The notes beneath the pieces are model-generated. The model was given only the letters and a program-made list of their open reading frames with translations. It did no database searches and was not told the DNA's origin. This document shows, piece after piece, positions 8,953 to 20,227 of a DNA stretch of 64,000 nucleotides (position 1 is its first letter; each line of letters starts with the position of its first letter). Source of the DNA: Reyranella sp. (GTDB lineage: Bacteria; Pseudomonadota; Alphaproteobacteria; Reyranellales; Reyranellaceae); NCBI GenBank assembly GCA_019750135.1, contig JAIEOV010000007.1:294292-358291 (forward strand). Direction: 5' to 3'. Position numbers and translations under genes: made by a program.

Positions 8953-11841
8953 GTGGACCAGCAAGGAAATGAAGCCACCGCGTCCAGAACTGGCGTAGAC
9001 AACGACGATGTCCTTGCCTTCGGACCATTCCGTCTGGTCCCTGCTAAACGCCTGCTGGTCGAGGGAAGTAGGCCCGTAACGCTGGGAGGTCGCGCTTTCG
9101 ATGTTTTGATGGCGCTCGTCAGCCGGGCCGGATCGGTTGTCACTCACGAGACTTTAGTCGCTCATGCATGGCCCGGCCTGTTCGTGGAACGCGGCGCGCT
9201 GCGCGTCCATATCGCGGCCCTACGCAAAGCCTTGGGCGACGGCCAGGGGGGAAGACGGTTCATCGTCAATGCACCTGGCCGCGGCTACAGTTTTGTCGCC
9301 GAAGTCGCGACTTTTCTTCCTGAAGACAATTCTGAGCCCACAGAAGTGACCGCGGGCCCTTCTGAAAATCTTCCGGCATTGCTCACCCCCATGTTTGGAC
9401 GCGAGCGCATCGTCGAAGCGTTGATGTCGCGCCTGTCGCTGCACCGATTCGTCACCATCGTCGGGCCTGGCGGGATCGGGAAGACGACGGTCGCCCTAGC
9501 GGTAGCCGGCGCCGTTCGCGCGTCCTATCGTGACGGTGTTCGCTTCCTGGATTTGGCGCCCATCGCCGATCCAGCGCTCGTTCCCAGCGCCTTGGCCTCG
9601 GCGCTTGGGCAGCCCGTAAACTTGCGAGATCCCGGTCCCGCCCTCGTCGCCGTCTTGCGCGAGAAGGCAATGCTCCTGGTGCTCGATAACTGCGACCACG
9701 TCGTTGAAGTCGCCGCGAGTTTGGCTGAGGAAATTTGCAAAGGTGCGCCCCATGTGCACATCCTTGCCACGAGCCGCGAATCCCTGCGAGCCCGCGGCGA
9801 GCATATCCACCGCCTGCGCCCGCTCGAAACGCCGCCGGTATCCTCGCAGCTGACGGCGACGGAAGCGCTAGCGTACCCGGCGGTACAGCTCTTCGTCGAA
9901 CGGGCGGCTGCGGCGCTCGATTCCTTCCAGCTCACCGACGCCAACGCCTCGCAGATTGCCGAGATTTGTCGGCGGCTCGACGGCATCGCGCTCGCGATTG
10001 AACTGGCAGCGGGGCGGGTGGACACCTTTGGTGTGGGAGGCGTTGCGGCCCGGCTCGACGATCGCTTTCGTCTTCTAACCCAGGGCCTCCGCACAGCGAT
10101 GCCTCATCATCAGACACTGAACGCGACCTTTGACTGGAGCTTCCAGGTTCTGGCTGAACCGACGCGGAAGGTGTTTCGGCGGCTATCCGTCCTGGCCGGC
10201 GAATTCAACCTGGACGCGGCGGTAAAGATCACCTCCGACGATCGTCTCTTGGCTTCGGATGTTGTCGAACAGTTGGCGACGCTCGTTTCAGCATCACTTG
10301 TGGCGGCCAACGTCGCCCTCGAAACGGCATCCTACAGGCTCCTGGAGTCCGCGCGGGCCTACGCCCGAGGGAAGCTGGATGATCAGGAAGAGTTCGATCA
10401 GGTCGCCCGGCGCCATGCTGAATACTTCCGAGACGAATTCCTGTCGCAACAAACCGAAGCCGCACGAACATCGGCGGAATGGAACAGGATCTATGGCCGC
10501 CAGATTGAGAACCTTCGTGTCGCGCTGGATTGGGCATCGTCGGCAGGCGGCGATCGGCGCCTGGCGGTCGAGTTGACCGTGGCTGGCATTCCCGCCTGGG
10601 AACATCTGTCCCTGAATGAGGAATGTCGCTCGCGCGTCGAGACTGCCCTCGGGTGGCTAGACGGGGAACAACTACAGGACAGCCGCCAAGCCATGCAGCT
10701 CTATTCCGCCTTGGCCAATTCGCTTTCGTATCGCTTCGATGCGCGGTCGAACATGGCTTGGACACGTGTGCTTGAGATGGCGCGTGCGCTGGCCGACCAA
10801 GACTATCAGCTGCGCGCGATAAGGGGCCTGTGGACGAACAGATTTGCCGACGGCGATATAGCCTTGGCAGGCAGTCTCGCCGAAGAGTTCAACGAAATAG
10901 CGCGGAGCTCGGTCAATCCTGCAGACCTCCCGCTCGGCAAGAGACTCAAGGGGATGGTCCGCTACTATCGCGGGGATTTGACGGCGGCGCGAGCGCTTCT
11001 GGCAGAGGCGCTATCTGCCCAAGCAACGCTTGAGCCGCAACGGCATCTCCTGCGTTACAGACTCGATCAGCAAACGGTTACTGGCACGGTTCTTTGCAAA
11101 GTGCTCTGGTTAAATGGATTTCCAGACCGCGCGCTTCAGATGGCAGATGCCATGCTCAGTCGCGCCAAGGACTCCCAACACGCTCTAACTGTCCTGGACG
11201 CCTTAGCCTATTCCTCTTGCCACCTCGCCCTACTCGTAGGCGACCTTGAGGCAGCGGACGCACATATAACGGAGCTCCTGAGCCAAGCCGTAAGCGACCC
11301 GCAAGGGCCTTGGTCCATATTTGGCCGATGCTGGCGAGGCGTCTTGCTCAGCCGGCAAGGCAATTTCCGCGCCGCAGCTCAGCAACTGGCAGGGGCGCTC
11401 GCGGAGATGCCAGAAGGCAACTTTCTTCTCCCCTCCATATGGTTCCGCGGTGAAATGGCCTTGGCCGTCGGCAGATCCGGTGAGACCGCCCAGGCCTTGG
11501 CAGAAATCGGTAAGGCGATCGCTCTCAGCACCTCCCATGAGGAACGTTGGTGCTTGGCCGAGCTGGTGCGCTTCAATGGCGAAATCATTCTCATGGGGGG
11601 CGAGGCGGGGTCCGCGGAAGCTGCTGAAAGGGAATTCCAGAACGCCCTCGCGCTCGCGCGACGGCAGGGCGCGCTCTCCTGGGAGCTGCGCGCGGCCATC
11701 AGCCTTGCACGGCTTAGAATTGCGTCGGAAAAATTCTTGGAGGCTCGTGAGATATTGGAGCCAACGAAGGCACGGTTCCGCGAAGGATTTGCCACAAGCG
11801 ACTTCGTGGAAGCGACGGCCCTTCTCGAAGGCATGTCATGA
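8953..11841 (+). CDS. AfsR-like regulator: winged helix + NB-ARC ATPase + TPR-like repeats
   Basis: A 962-residue signal-transduction regulator. Residues about 23-112 form a Trans_reg_C winged helix (FGPFRLVPAKRLLVEG through APGRGYSFV). Residues about 150-420 are an NB-ARC/AAA-like STAND ATPase with Walker A GPGGIGKTT (about 171-179), Walker B LLVLDNCDHV and the downstream TSRES and GIALAIELAA motifs. The last 500 residues are helical, TPR-like repeats that usually sense a ligand or partner. There is no receiver domain. GTG at 8953 is the start. Low-GC codons are commoner than in the genes outside this block. Its target is unknown; the neighbouring SDR, hydrolase and divergent regulator are candidates. 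Confidence 0.87.
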   Translation: MDQQGNEATASRTGVDNDDVLAFGPFRLVPAKRLLVEGSRPVTLGGRAFDVLMALVSRAGSVVTHETLVAHAWPGLFVERGALRVHIAALRKALGDGQGGRRFIVNAPGRGYSFVAEVATFLPEDNSEPTEVTAGPSENLPALLTPMFGRERIVEALMSRLSLHRFVTIVGPGGIGKTTVALAVAGAVRASYRDGVRFLDLAPIADPALVPSALASALGQPVNLRDPGPALVAVLREKAMLLVLDNCDHVVEVAASLAEEICKGAPHVHILATSRESLRARGEHIHRLRPLETPPVSSQLTATEALAYPAVQLFVERAAAALDSFQLTDANASQIAEICRRLDGIALAIELAAGRVDTFGVGGVAARLDDRFRLLTQGLRTAMPHHQTLNATFDWSFQVLAEPTRKVFRRLSVLAGEFNLDAAVKITSDDRLLASDVVEQLATLVSASLVAANVALETASYRLLESARAYARGKLDDQEEFDQVARRHAEYFRDEFLSQQTEAARTSAEWNRIYGRQIENLRVALDWASSAGGDRRLAVELTVAGIPAWEHLSLNEECRSRVETALGWLDGEQLQDSRQAMQLYSALANSLSYRFDARSNMAWTRVLEMARALADQDYQLRAIRGLWTNRFADGDIALAGSLAEEFNEIARSSVNPADLPLGKRLKGMVRYYRGDLTAARALLAEALSAQATLEPQRHLLRYRLDQQTVTGTVLCKVLWLNGFPDRALQMADAMLSRAKDSQHALTVLDALAYSSCHLALLVGDLEAADAHITELLSQAVSDPQGPWSIFGRCWRGVLLSRQGNFRAAAQQLAGALAEMPEGNFLLPSIWFRGEMALAVGRSGETAQALAEIGKAIALSTSHEERWCLAELVRFNGEIILMGGEAGSAEAAEREFQNALALARRQGALSWELRAAISLARLRIASEKFLEAREILEPTKARFREGFATSDFVEATALLEGMS

Positions 11842-11844
11842 AAG

Positions 11845-11870
11845 CGGCGTCACTTGAGGATTTGACGCCG
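11845..11870 (+). terminator. Hairpin just after the AfsR-like gene
   Basis: CGGCGTCA (11845-11852) and TGACGCCG (11863-11870) form a perfect 8-bp stem with a 10-nt loop, 3 bp after the stop codon. No T-run follows, so the termination strength is uncertain. Confidence 0.45.
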
Positions 11871-12253
11871 GTAGGCCGCAGCGGAGGTGGAAGGCAACGA
11901 GGCGGCTGGGGTCGTCTTGGTGGCCGGGCGACGGCGATAGGCCGATGCCGCCGGCAGGCCGTTGGGAAAGCCTCTCTCTAGAGGCACGGCTAGACCAAGC
12001 TGCAGTCGTCCCAATTCAAGCAGCAGCTCCTCCTTCCTTGGTCGCAAGGCCGATTACCAACACTGCTAAGAGCCATGTTGACCACGCTGCGCGATCGCTC
12101 CCTGTTCGTTTGGGTGTCGCGATCGAGCAGGCGCTGGTATGGGTCTCTTTGATCAGCGGCGACAGAACATTGACTTCTGCCGCCGCCCTCGCCTGCCAAA
12201 CCAAACGTCAGCTGGTCGCCCGGGGGGCGACGCCAGCATGGCCGTCGTCTGTA
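11871..12253. other. Intergenic region without recognisable gene
   Basis: About 380 bp between convergent genes. Several short frames exist on both strands, but none shows a ribosome site, family motif or consistent codon bias. Nothing is annotated. Confidence 0.5.
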
Positions 12254-12634
12254 CTATTTATTGTCAACGCAAGCGTCGGCCAGGCATCCCTCGATCTGCC
12301 TGAGAAATCTGATGCCAGGCGTGTCATCCGCCAGGATTCTCTCCATCGTGACCGTGTCGGCGTGGCAGGCCGTGGCCTTGCGTAAGCCAGCCAGGGCTTT
12401 AGCCAATGCTTTGGTGTCGGATGCGCTGAGCGTCAGTACGCCCGGTGGTTCGGAGAAAAGCGCAGCGACAGGTGTGCCTTTAAACAGTTCCTGCGCGTTG
12501 ATGGCCTTCCCGAGCGACATCAGGACCGTCTGGTCCTTCGGATCGAGTTTCAAGTTTGTCTGAGGGCCGATATCGCAAGCGAAGGCCGATGTACTCGCGA
12601 GCACGGCCGTTGCAAAAGCCACTATGGAGCGCAT
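12254..12634 (-). CDS. Small secreted protein of unknown function
   Basis: A 126-residue protein beginning with a clear signal peptide (MRSIVAFATAVLASTSAFA, then CD), so it should be periplasmic, or possibly a lipoprotein-like Cys-started mature chain. It has four cysteines in the mature part, including a C-terminal pair in EGCLADAC that could form disulfides. I do not recognise the family. It is transcribed in the same direction as the epimerase upstream, about 100 bp away. Confidence 0.65.
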   Translation of the reverse strand: MRSIVAFATAVLASTSAFACDIGPQTNLKLDPKDQTVLMSLGKAINAQELFKGTPVAALFSEPPGVLTLSASDTKALAKALAGLRKATACHADTVTMERILADDTPGIRFLRQIEGCLADACVDNK

Positions 12635-12735
12635 TCGGTCGCCTCGCAGAAATCACCACCTGCCGGCCGCTCATTGTGCCGCAGGCGGCACGCGAATTCA
12701 ACTCGAGGGCGGCTCACCCTCTCCGGCTCAGTTCA

Positions 12736-13674
12736 TCAGGCGATCGGCGGCAGACCTTCGCCAACACGGATATCATTGATGACCTCCTTCACGCGCTGGC
12801 GAAGAGGCTTGTACTGCAGCCCGAACTCTTCGATGAGACGTCGATTGTCGATCAGATAGTTTCCGGAGATCTCACGGCCACCGGCCTGCGCCTCAAATCG
12901 AATGTCCGCATCGGGCAGGAATTCGCGCACCAAGGCCGCCAATTCGCCCAAGCTGACCGCGAACCCGCCGGAATTGTAGGTGCTGTGTTTCGGCTTGTCG
13001 GCAAGCGCAACCCGCGCGAACGCTTCGGCCATGTCTTCGACGTGAATGACGCATCGCATCGTGTCGGCGTGCGGAAAACTAACGGACTGCCCGCGTGCCG
13101 GCTGGCACATGCAATTCACATGATCGATCGAGCCGAACTTCTTGTCGGGGCCCGTTACATTGGCCGGACGGATACAGGTAATCGTCATGCCGTAGGCGCG
13201 TCGGTAGTCGTGGGCCTGCCATTCGTTGATGATCTTGTTGACCGCGTACTGCGTCTCGCCGCCTCGCTCGTCGGTCTCATCGACCAGGCGTTCGCCAAAC
13301 GCGGACTGCTGGCCACTGACGGCGACCGAGCTGGCGAAGACGGTATGCTTGACGCCGCAACGGCGCGCCGCCTCGAAGCAGTTGTCCATGCCCTGGATAT
13401 CGAGCTTGAAAGCATCGTGGGGAGCGAGTTCGCCAATGAAGTAAGAAAGGTTGATCAGCCGTTCGGCGCGGGCTTCCTGAACCGCGCCGATGACGTCGTC
13501 GAACTGGGTCACGTCGCCACGCCTGACGGTGACCTTGTCGCCCCAGCGCGCGAAAGCAGCTCTCGCACCGGAAACATCGATATCCATGCAGGTGATGTCA
13601 TGGCCGGCAGCGACCAGAAGGGGGATCATGCGCCGGCCGATGAAGCCTGCACCCCCCATTACCACGATGGACAT
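12736..13674 (-). CDS. NAD-dependent epimerase/dehydratase family protein
   Basis: A 312-residue extended SDR. The N-terminal Rossmann motif GGAGFIG is at residues 7-13; the Ser region is FASSVAVSG and the catalytic pair is YAVNK. It is in the size range of nucleotide-sugar epimerases, but the substrate-binding half (RPANVTGPDKKFGSIDHVN) points to the catabolic epimerase-like group rather than GalE. ATG at 13674 follows GGGGAGAG; an earlier in-frame codon at 13695 would overlap the ribosome site. It lies 121 bp downstream of the acyl-CoA carboxylase gene and may be co-transcribed with it. Confidence 0.85.
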   Translation of the reverse strand: MSIVVMGGAGFIGRRMIPLLVAAGHDITCMDIDVSGARAAFARWGDKVTVRRGDVTQFDDVIGAVQEARAERLINLSYFIGELAPHDAFKLDIQGMDNCFEAARRCGVKHTVFASSVAVSGQQSAFGERLVDETDERGGETQYAVNKIINEWQAHDYRRAYGMTITCIRPANVTGPDKKFGSIDHVNCMCQPARGQSVSFPHADTMRCVIHVEDMAEAFARVALADKPKHSTYNSGGFAVSLGELAALVREFLPDADIRFEAQAGGREISGNYLIDNRRLIEEFGLQYKPLRQRVKEVINDIRVGEGLPPIA

Positions 13675-13795
13675 GTCTTCTCTCCCCTTTGTCACGCGCC
13701 GCTCGACTTGACCGCAGGCGCTACGTTACCGGCAGAGGGCGGAGCAAGGAAGCGGAGCGAGATGGAGTCGGCGCCGCGTTGCCAGCAACAACGCC

Positions 13796-16700
13796 TCACC
13801 AGGCGTCGATCATCGGGCGCTTCTTGCCGGCGCGTGCCGGTCCAGGCCGGATGGCGGCCAGCATATTGACGACCCAGGCCCGCGTCTCGGCCGGGTCGAT
13901 CACGTCGTCGAGCATGAAATTGGTCGAGCGGTTCAACGCCTTGCCGGCCTCGTAGGCCTGCGCGACCTTGTCCTCGAAGAATTTCAGGCGCTCCGCCGGG
14001 TCCGCGATCGCCGCGAGCTCGGCGCGAAAGCCCAGCTTGACCTGGCCCTCGATGCCCATCGGCGCGAACTCGCCGGTCGGCCAGGACACGTAGAAATAAG
14101 GCGCGCGATAGTTGCCGCCCGCCATGGCGGCCTGCCCCAGGCCATAGGCCTTGCGCAGCACGATCGTGAAGTACGGAACGGTCATGTTGCAGCTGGTCAG
14201 GAAGAGGCGCGCGGCATGCCGGACCAGCGCCGTCTTCTCCGCCTCGGGCCCGACCATGATGCCGGGCGTATCGCACAGGTTGATGACCGGGAAGTCATAG
14301 GAATCGCAGAGCTGCATGAACCGGGCGCCCTTGTCGGATCCGTCCGAATCGACCGCGCCGCTCAGCTGCTTCGGATCGTTGGCCATCACGCCGACTGTCC
14401 GCCCTTCCAGCCGGATCAACGCCGTCACCATCGTGCGCCCAAAGTCGGGGCGCAGCTCGAGGATCGACCCTTCGTCGGCCAGCGTGCGGATGACGTCGCG
14501 CACCTCGTAGGAGCGCAACCGGTTCTCCGGCACGATATGGCGCATTCGCCGCTGATCCGGGGCGGTCCAAACCTTCAGAGGCCCCTGGAAATAGGTGAGA
14601 TACCGCTTGGCGACGGCGACGGCTTCCGCTTCGTCGGCGACCAGGATGTCGACGACGCCGTTGCGCGTCTGCACCGGCATCGGGCCGATCTCCTCCGGCG
14701 CGAACACGCCGAGGCCGCCGCCCTCGACCATGGCCGGGCCGCCCATGCCGAGCGTGGTGTCGGCGGTCGCGATGATCACATCGCAGCAGCCGAGCAGCGA
14801 CGCATTGCCCGCGAAGCAGCGGCCGGAGACGATGCCGATCAGCGGCACGAGCGCCGAGAGCTGACCGAAATGATGGAAGGTGTCGAACTGGATGAAGCCG
14901 CCATAGTCGTCGTCGCCGGGCCGGCCGCCCCCGCCTTCCGCGAACAGCACCAGCGGCATGCGACCGTCCTGGGCGACGTCGAGTATCTTGTCTGTCTTCC
15001 AGTGGTTGTGAACGCCCTGCGTGCCGGCGAAGACGGTGTAGTCGTAGGCCATCACGGCGACGCCGGTGGCGGGAGCCTCGAACAGGTGCCCGTTCACGCG
15101 GCCGACGCCGGCGACCAGACCATCGGCCGGACTGCGGGTCAGCAGATCGTCCATGGGCCGCCGATGGCGCTGCGCCGCCACGATCAGGGGGCCGTACTCG
15201 ACGAACGTGCCGGGGTCGATCAGGTCGTCGACATTCTCGCGCGCGGTCCGATGGTTGGTCTTGTGACGGCGCTTGACCGCATCCGGCCGGTTCTCGTCGC
15301 GCGTCAAGGCCCGGCGCGCCAGCACCTCGGCCAGATCCGGGCGAATGGCATCGAGGTCGACTTCATCCGCACCGCTCACGGCCTCTGCCGCCACCTCGGA
15401 CGGTTCGAGCGCGAGCAGCAGCTGGTCTTCCCAGAGGGTCTCGCCGGGCTCGACATGAATGGCCCGGACGATGCCGCCGGCCGTCGTCTTGATGACGTGT
15501 TCCATTTTCATGGCTTCCATCACGGCAACCTCGGCCCCCGCCGGAACGGCGTCCCCGACCGCGACGGCAATGGAGATGACAGTGCCCTGCATCGGCGTCC
15601 GCACCGCGATCATCCCGTCCGGCAGATCGTCGCTGACGCCCGCGGCGCCGACCGTCGGTTCCTGCCCCTCGCGTCCTGGCTCGCCGCGCGTCGCCTGGCC
15701 GTAGGCGAGCACGGAAAGGGGGTCGGCGGCATCGACCTTGGCACCGGCCCGGGCGCCCCGCTTCCTGTCCTGCTTCGCAGCCGCGTAGAGACGCGGATGG
15801 GCGGCCGCTGCCCTGGCAATCAGCGCGGGCGCCTTGGCCTCCACGAAGCCGGTCGAGAGGGTGCCGGCCCGCACATCCTCGTCCAACAGCACAGCCTGGA
15901 GAAAGGCGATGTTCGTCGGCGCGCCCGCGATGTTGAATTCGCAGAGCGCCCGGTAGCCTTTGGCCGTCACGTCCTCGACACGGCCGGCGCGGGCGAAAAC
16001 GATCAGCTTGGCAAGCAACGAATCGTAGGCCGGATTTGTCGCGTAGCCGGCATAGCCATAGCCGTCGACTCGAATATCCGGGCCGGACGGCGGCTCGAAG
16101 GTCCCGAGGACACCCCCGCCCGGCTTGGCCGATCCGTCGGGCTGCATCGTCTCGACGTTGATGCGGAGTTGCATTGCCATGCCACGCACCGGCCCCGCGC
16201 CATTCGCAAGACCAAGCTCCGCCAGGGTGGCGCCGCCCGCGAGCCGGAGCTGCAGCTCGACCAGATCGAGGCCGGTAACCGCTTCCGTCACCGTATGCTC
16301 GACCTGCAGGCGCGGGTTCGCCTCGATGAAATAGAAAGCACCGCTCGCGCCATCGACGAGGAACTCGAACGTGCCGAGGCTGCGATAGTTGGCGGCGCGT
16401 GCGAGCGTCAGGGCGGCCTCCAGCAATCGCTGACGCACGTCCGCCTCCAGGTTCGGTGCAGGCGCGAACTCGACGAGTTTCTGCCGCTGGCGCTGGAGCG
16501 AGCAGTCGCGTTCCCACAGATGCGCGACCTCGGTCCCATCGCCGATGACCTGCACCTCGATGTGACGCGCGGGACGGACGAGTTGCTCGACGTAAAGATC
16601 GCCCGAGCCGAAGGCGGCCGTTGCCTCCGATCGGCAGCGGGTGAACGCCTCCCCCAGCTCGCCGGCCGCCAGGACCGGGCGCATGCCACGGCCGCCGCCG

Positions 16701-17188
16701 CCGGCGACCGCCTTGACCATCACGGCCGCGCCGGCGCCGAGGCCCGCCATGAACGCGCGGGCCTCTTCGAGAGTCGTGGGCGCCGCCGTACCCGGCAAGG
16801 TCGGCACGCCAACCGTGCGCGCAAGCTGCCGGGCCTGGTGCTTGTCGCCGAACAAGTCGAGGATCTCGGGCGTCGGACCGACGAAGGTGACTCCGGCCTC
16901 GGCGCAGGCACGCGCAAAGGCCGCATTCTCCGACAGGAAGCCGTAGCCGGGGTGGATGGCCGTCGCGCCTGCCTCTCTCGCCGCGCGCAGGATGGCGGCA
17001 CCATCCAGATACGCAGCGACGCCGCGTCCCGGCAGGGCGATCGCCGAGTCGGCCCTCTCGACATGCAGGTTGGCGCTATCATCAGCGGGATAGATCGCAA
17101 TGCTGCCCATGCCGAGATCGGCGGCCGAGCGAAAGATGCGAATGGCAATCTCGCCGCGATTGGCGACGAGCAACTTCTGTCCTGTCAT
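13796..17188 (-). CDS. Single-chain biotin-dependent acyl-CoA carboxylase (long-chain type)
   Basis: A 1130-residue cytosolic enzyme carrying all three activities of a biotin carboxylase in one chain. Residues 1-450 are the ATP-grasp biotin carboxylase (KLLVANRGEIAIRIFRSA, the Gly-rich VAGGGGRGMR loop, FIEANPRLQVEHTVTE). About 525-590 is the biotin carrier domain with the biotinylated Lys in EAMKMEH, near residue 560. About 610-1130 is the carboxyltransferase (GFIQFDTFHHFGQLSALVPL and the CDTPGIMVGPEAE active-site loop). Mass and domain order match the single-chain long-chain acyl-CoA carboxylases described from mycobacteria and proteobacteria, rather than the usual two-subunit propionyl-CoA carboxylase. 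Acyl chain preference cannot be read from sequence. Confidence 0.92.
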   Translation of the reverse strand: MTGQKLLVANRGEIAIRIFRSAADLGMGSIAIYPADDSANLHVERADSAIALPGRGVAAYLDGAAILRAAREAGATAIHPGYGFLSENAAFARACAEAGVTFVGPTPEILDLFGDKHQARQLARTVGVPTLPGTAAPTTLEEARAFMAGLGAGAAVMVKAVAGGGGRGMRPVLAAGELGEAFTRCRSEATAAFGSGDLYVEQLVRPARHIEVQVIGDGTEVAHLWERDCSLQRQRQKLVEFAPAPNLEADVRQRLLEAALTLARAANYRSLGTFEFLVDGASGAFYFIEANPRLQVEHTVTEAVTGLDLVELQLRLAGGATLAELGLANGAGPVRGMAMQLRINVETMQPDGSAKPGGGVLGTFEPPSGPDIRVDGYGYAGYATNPAYDSLLAKLIVFARAGRVEDVTAKGYRALCEFNIAGAPTNIAFLQAVLLDEDVRAGTLSTGFVEAKAPALIARAAAAHPRLYAAAKQDRKRGARAGAKVDAADPLSVLAYGQATRGEPGREGQEPTVGAAGVSDDLPDGMIAVRTPMQGTVISIAVAVGDAVPAGAEVAVMEAMKMEHVIKTTAGGIVRAIHVEPGETLWEDQLLLALEPSEVAAEAVSGADEVDLDAIRPDLAEVLARRALTRDENRPDAVKRRHKTNHRTARENVDDLIDPGTFVEYGPLIVAAQRHRRPMDDLLTRSPADGLVAGVGRVNGHLFEAPATGVAVMAYDYTVFAGTQGVHNHWKTDKILDVAQDGRMPLVLFAEGGGGRPGDDDYGGFIQFDTFHHFGQLSALVPLIGIVSGRCFAGNASLLGCCDVIIATADTTLGMGGPAMVEGGGLGVFAPEEIGPMPVQTRNGVVDILVADEAEAVAVAKRYLTYFQGPLKVWTAPDQRRMRHIVPENRLRSYEVRDVIRTLADEGSILELRPDFGRTMVTALIRLEGRTVGVMANDPKQLSGAVDSDGSDKGARFMQLCDSYDFPVINLCDTPGIMVGPEAEKTALVRHAARLFLTSCNMTVPYFTIVLRKAYGLGQAAMAGGNYRAPYFYVSWPTGEFAPMGIEGQVKLGFRAELAAIADPAERLKFFEDKVAQAYEAGKALNRSTNFMLDDVIDPAETRAWVVNMLAAIRPGPARAGKKRPMIDAW

Positions 17189-17331
17189 GGGCGAGCGCTC
17201 TGGGAAGAAGAACAGCGAGGGGTACAGAAACGAACATCATAGCCCCTGACGCAATACCGCCAGTTCGACGCGCGGAAGATTCCCGCGGCGGCCTGCAGAG
17301 CCGGCGTCAGTGACGACTCAAGCGTGCCAGC

Positions 17332-19369
<2,038 letters not shown>

Positions 19370-19386
<17 letters not shown>

Positions 19387-20227
19387 GCGGATCGAGCCAG
19401 TCGCGGAAACCGTCGCCCATGAAGTTGAAGGCCATCACCACCGTCAGGATGGCGAGACCCGGAAAGGTCGCCACCCACCATTGCTGAACCAGCTCGCGCC
19501 CTTCGCCGACCATCGAGCCCCATTCCGGCGTCGGCGGCACCGTGCCCAGCCCGAGAAAGGACAGCCCGGCGAACACCAGGATGGCGTTGCCGAGGTCGAG
19601 GGTGACCAGCACGACCAGCGGCCCGACGGCATTGGGGATGATCTGGCGCAGCAGGATGTGGGCCGGGCCGAAGCCGATGGACTGCGCCGCCTCGACGTAC
19701 TCCATCGAGCGCTGGGAGATCACCAGGCTGCGCGACAGCCGGGCGAATTTCGGCCACCACACCACCAGCATGGCGATGACGGTGTTCACCGTGCCGATGC
19801 CGAGCGCGGCGGCGATCGCCATCGCCAGGATGATTGGCGGGAAGCAGAAGACCAGGTCGGTCAGCCGCATCAGGCCTTCCTCCGCCCAGCCCCGCGCATA
19901 GGCCGCGGCGGCGCCGAGCAAGGTGCCGAACAGCGCGCCCACCAGCACGACCACCATGCCGACGGAGAGCGACACGCGGGCGCCATAGATGACACGCGTC
20001 GCCACGTCGCGCCCCAGCGCGTCGGTGCCCAGCCAATGGCTGGCCGACGGCGGCTGCAGGCGCGCCGCGACATCGACGAAGTTCGGATCGTAGCGGGTGA
20101 GCCAGGGCGCGAAGATCGCGGCGAAGACCCAGGCCAGGATGATCGCCGCGCCGAACGCCGCCAGCCCGTAGCGGCGCAGCCAGCGGACGCGGGGAGAGGC
20201 GATCGCGGGGAGAGCGACGTCGCTCAT
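19370..20227 (-). CDS. ABC transporter permease, DppC/OppC family
   Basis: A 285-residue inner-membrane permease with about six transmembrane segments, starting after a short cytosolic tail. It carries the conserved OppC N-terminal block [14 protein letters not shown] and the EAA loop ([24 protein letters not shown]) that docks on the ATPase, plus [17 protein letters not shown] near the C-terminus. It overlaps the DppB-like gene by 4 bp (ATGA-type coupling) and the ATPase gene by 17 bp, so translation is probably coupled. Confidence 0.94.

Noticed and set aside
9452..10094. Frames opposite the NB-ARC region
   Set aside because: Antisense of a conserved ATPase with P-loop and downstream motifs.
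11850..12385. Several short frames in the gap after the AfsR-like gene
   Set aside because: None has a start with a ribosome site or any family resemblance; treated as intergenic.
14216..17242. 1008-codon open frame opposite the acyl-CoA carboxylase
   Set aside because: High GC suppresses stop codons on the antisense strand. Composition is Arg/Asp/Gly-rich with no domain, while the minus-strand protein has complete catalytic motifs.
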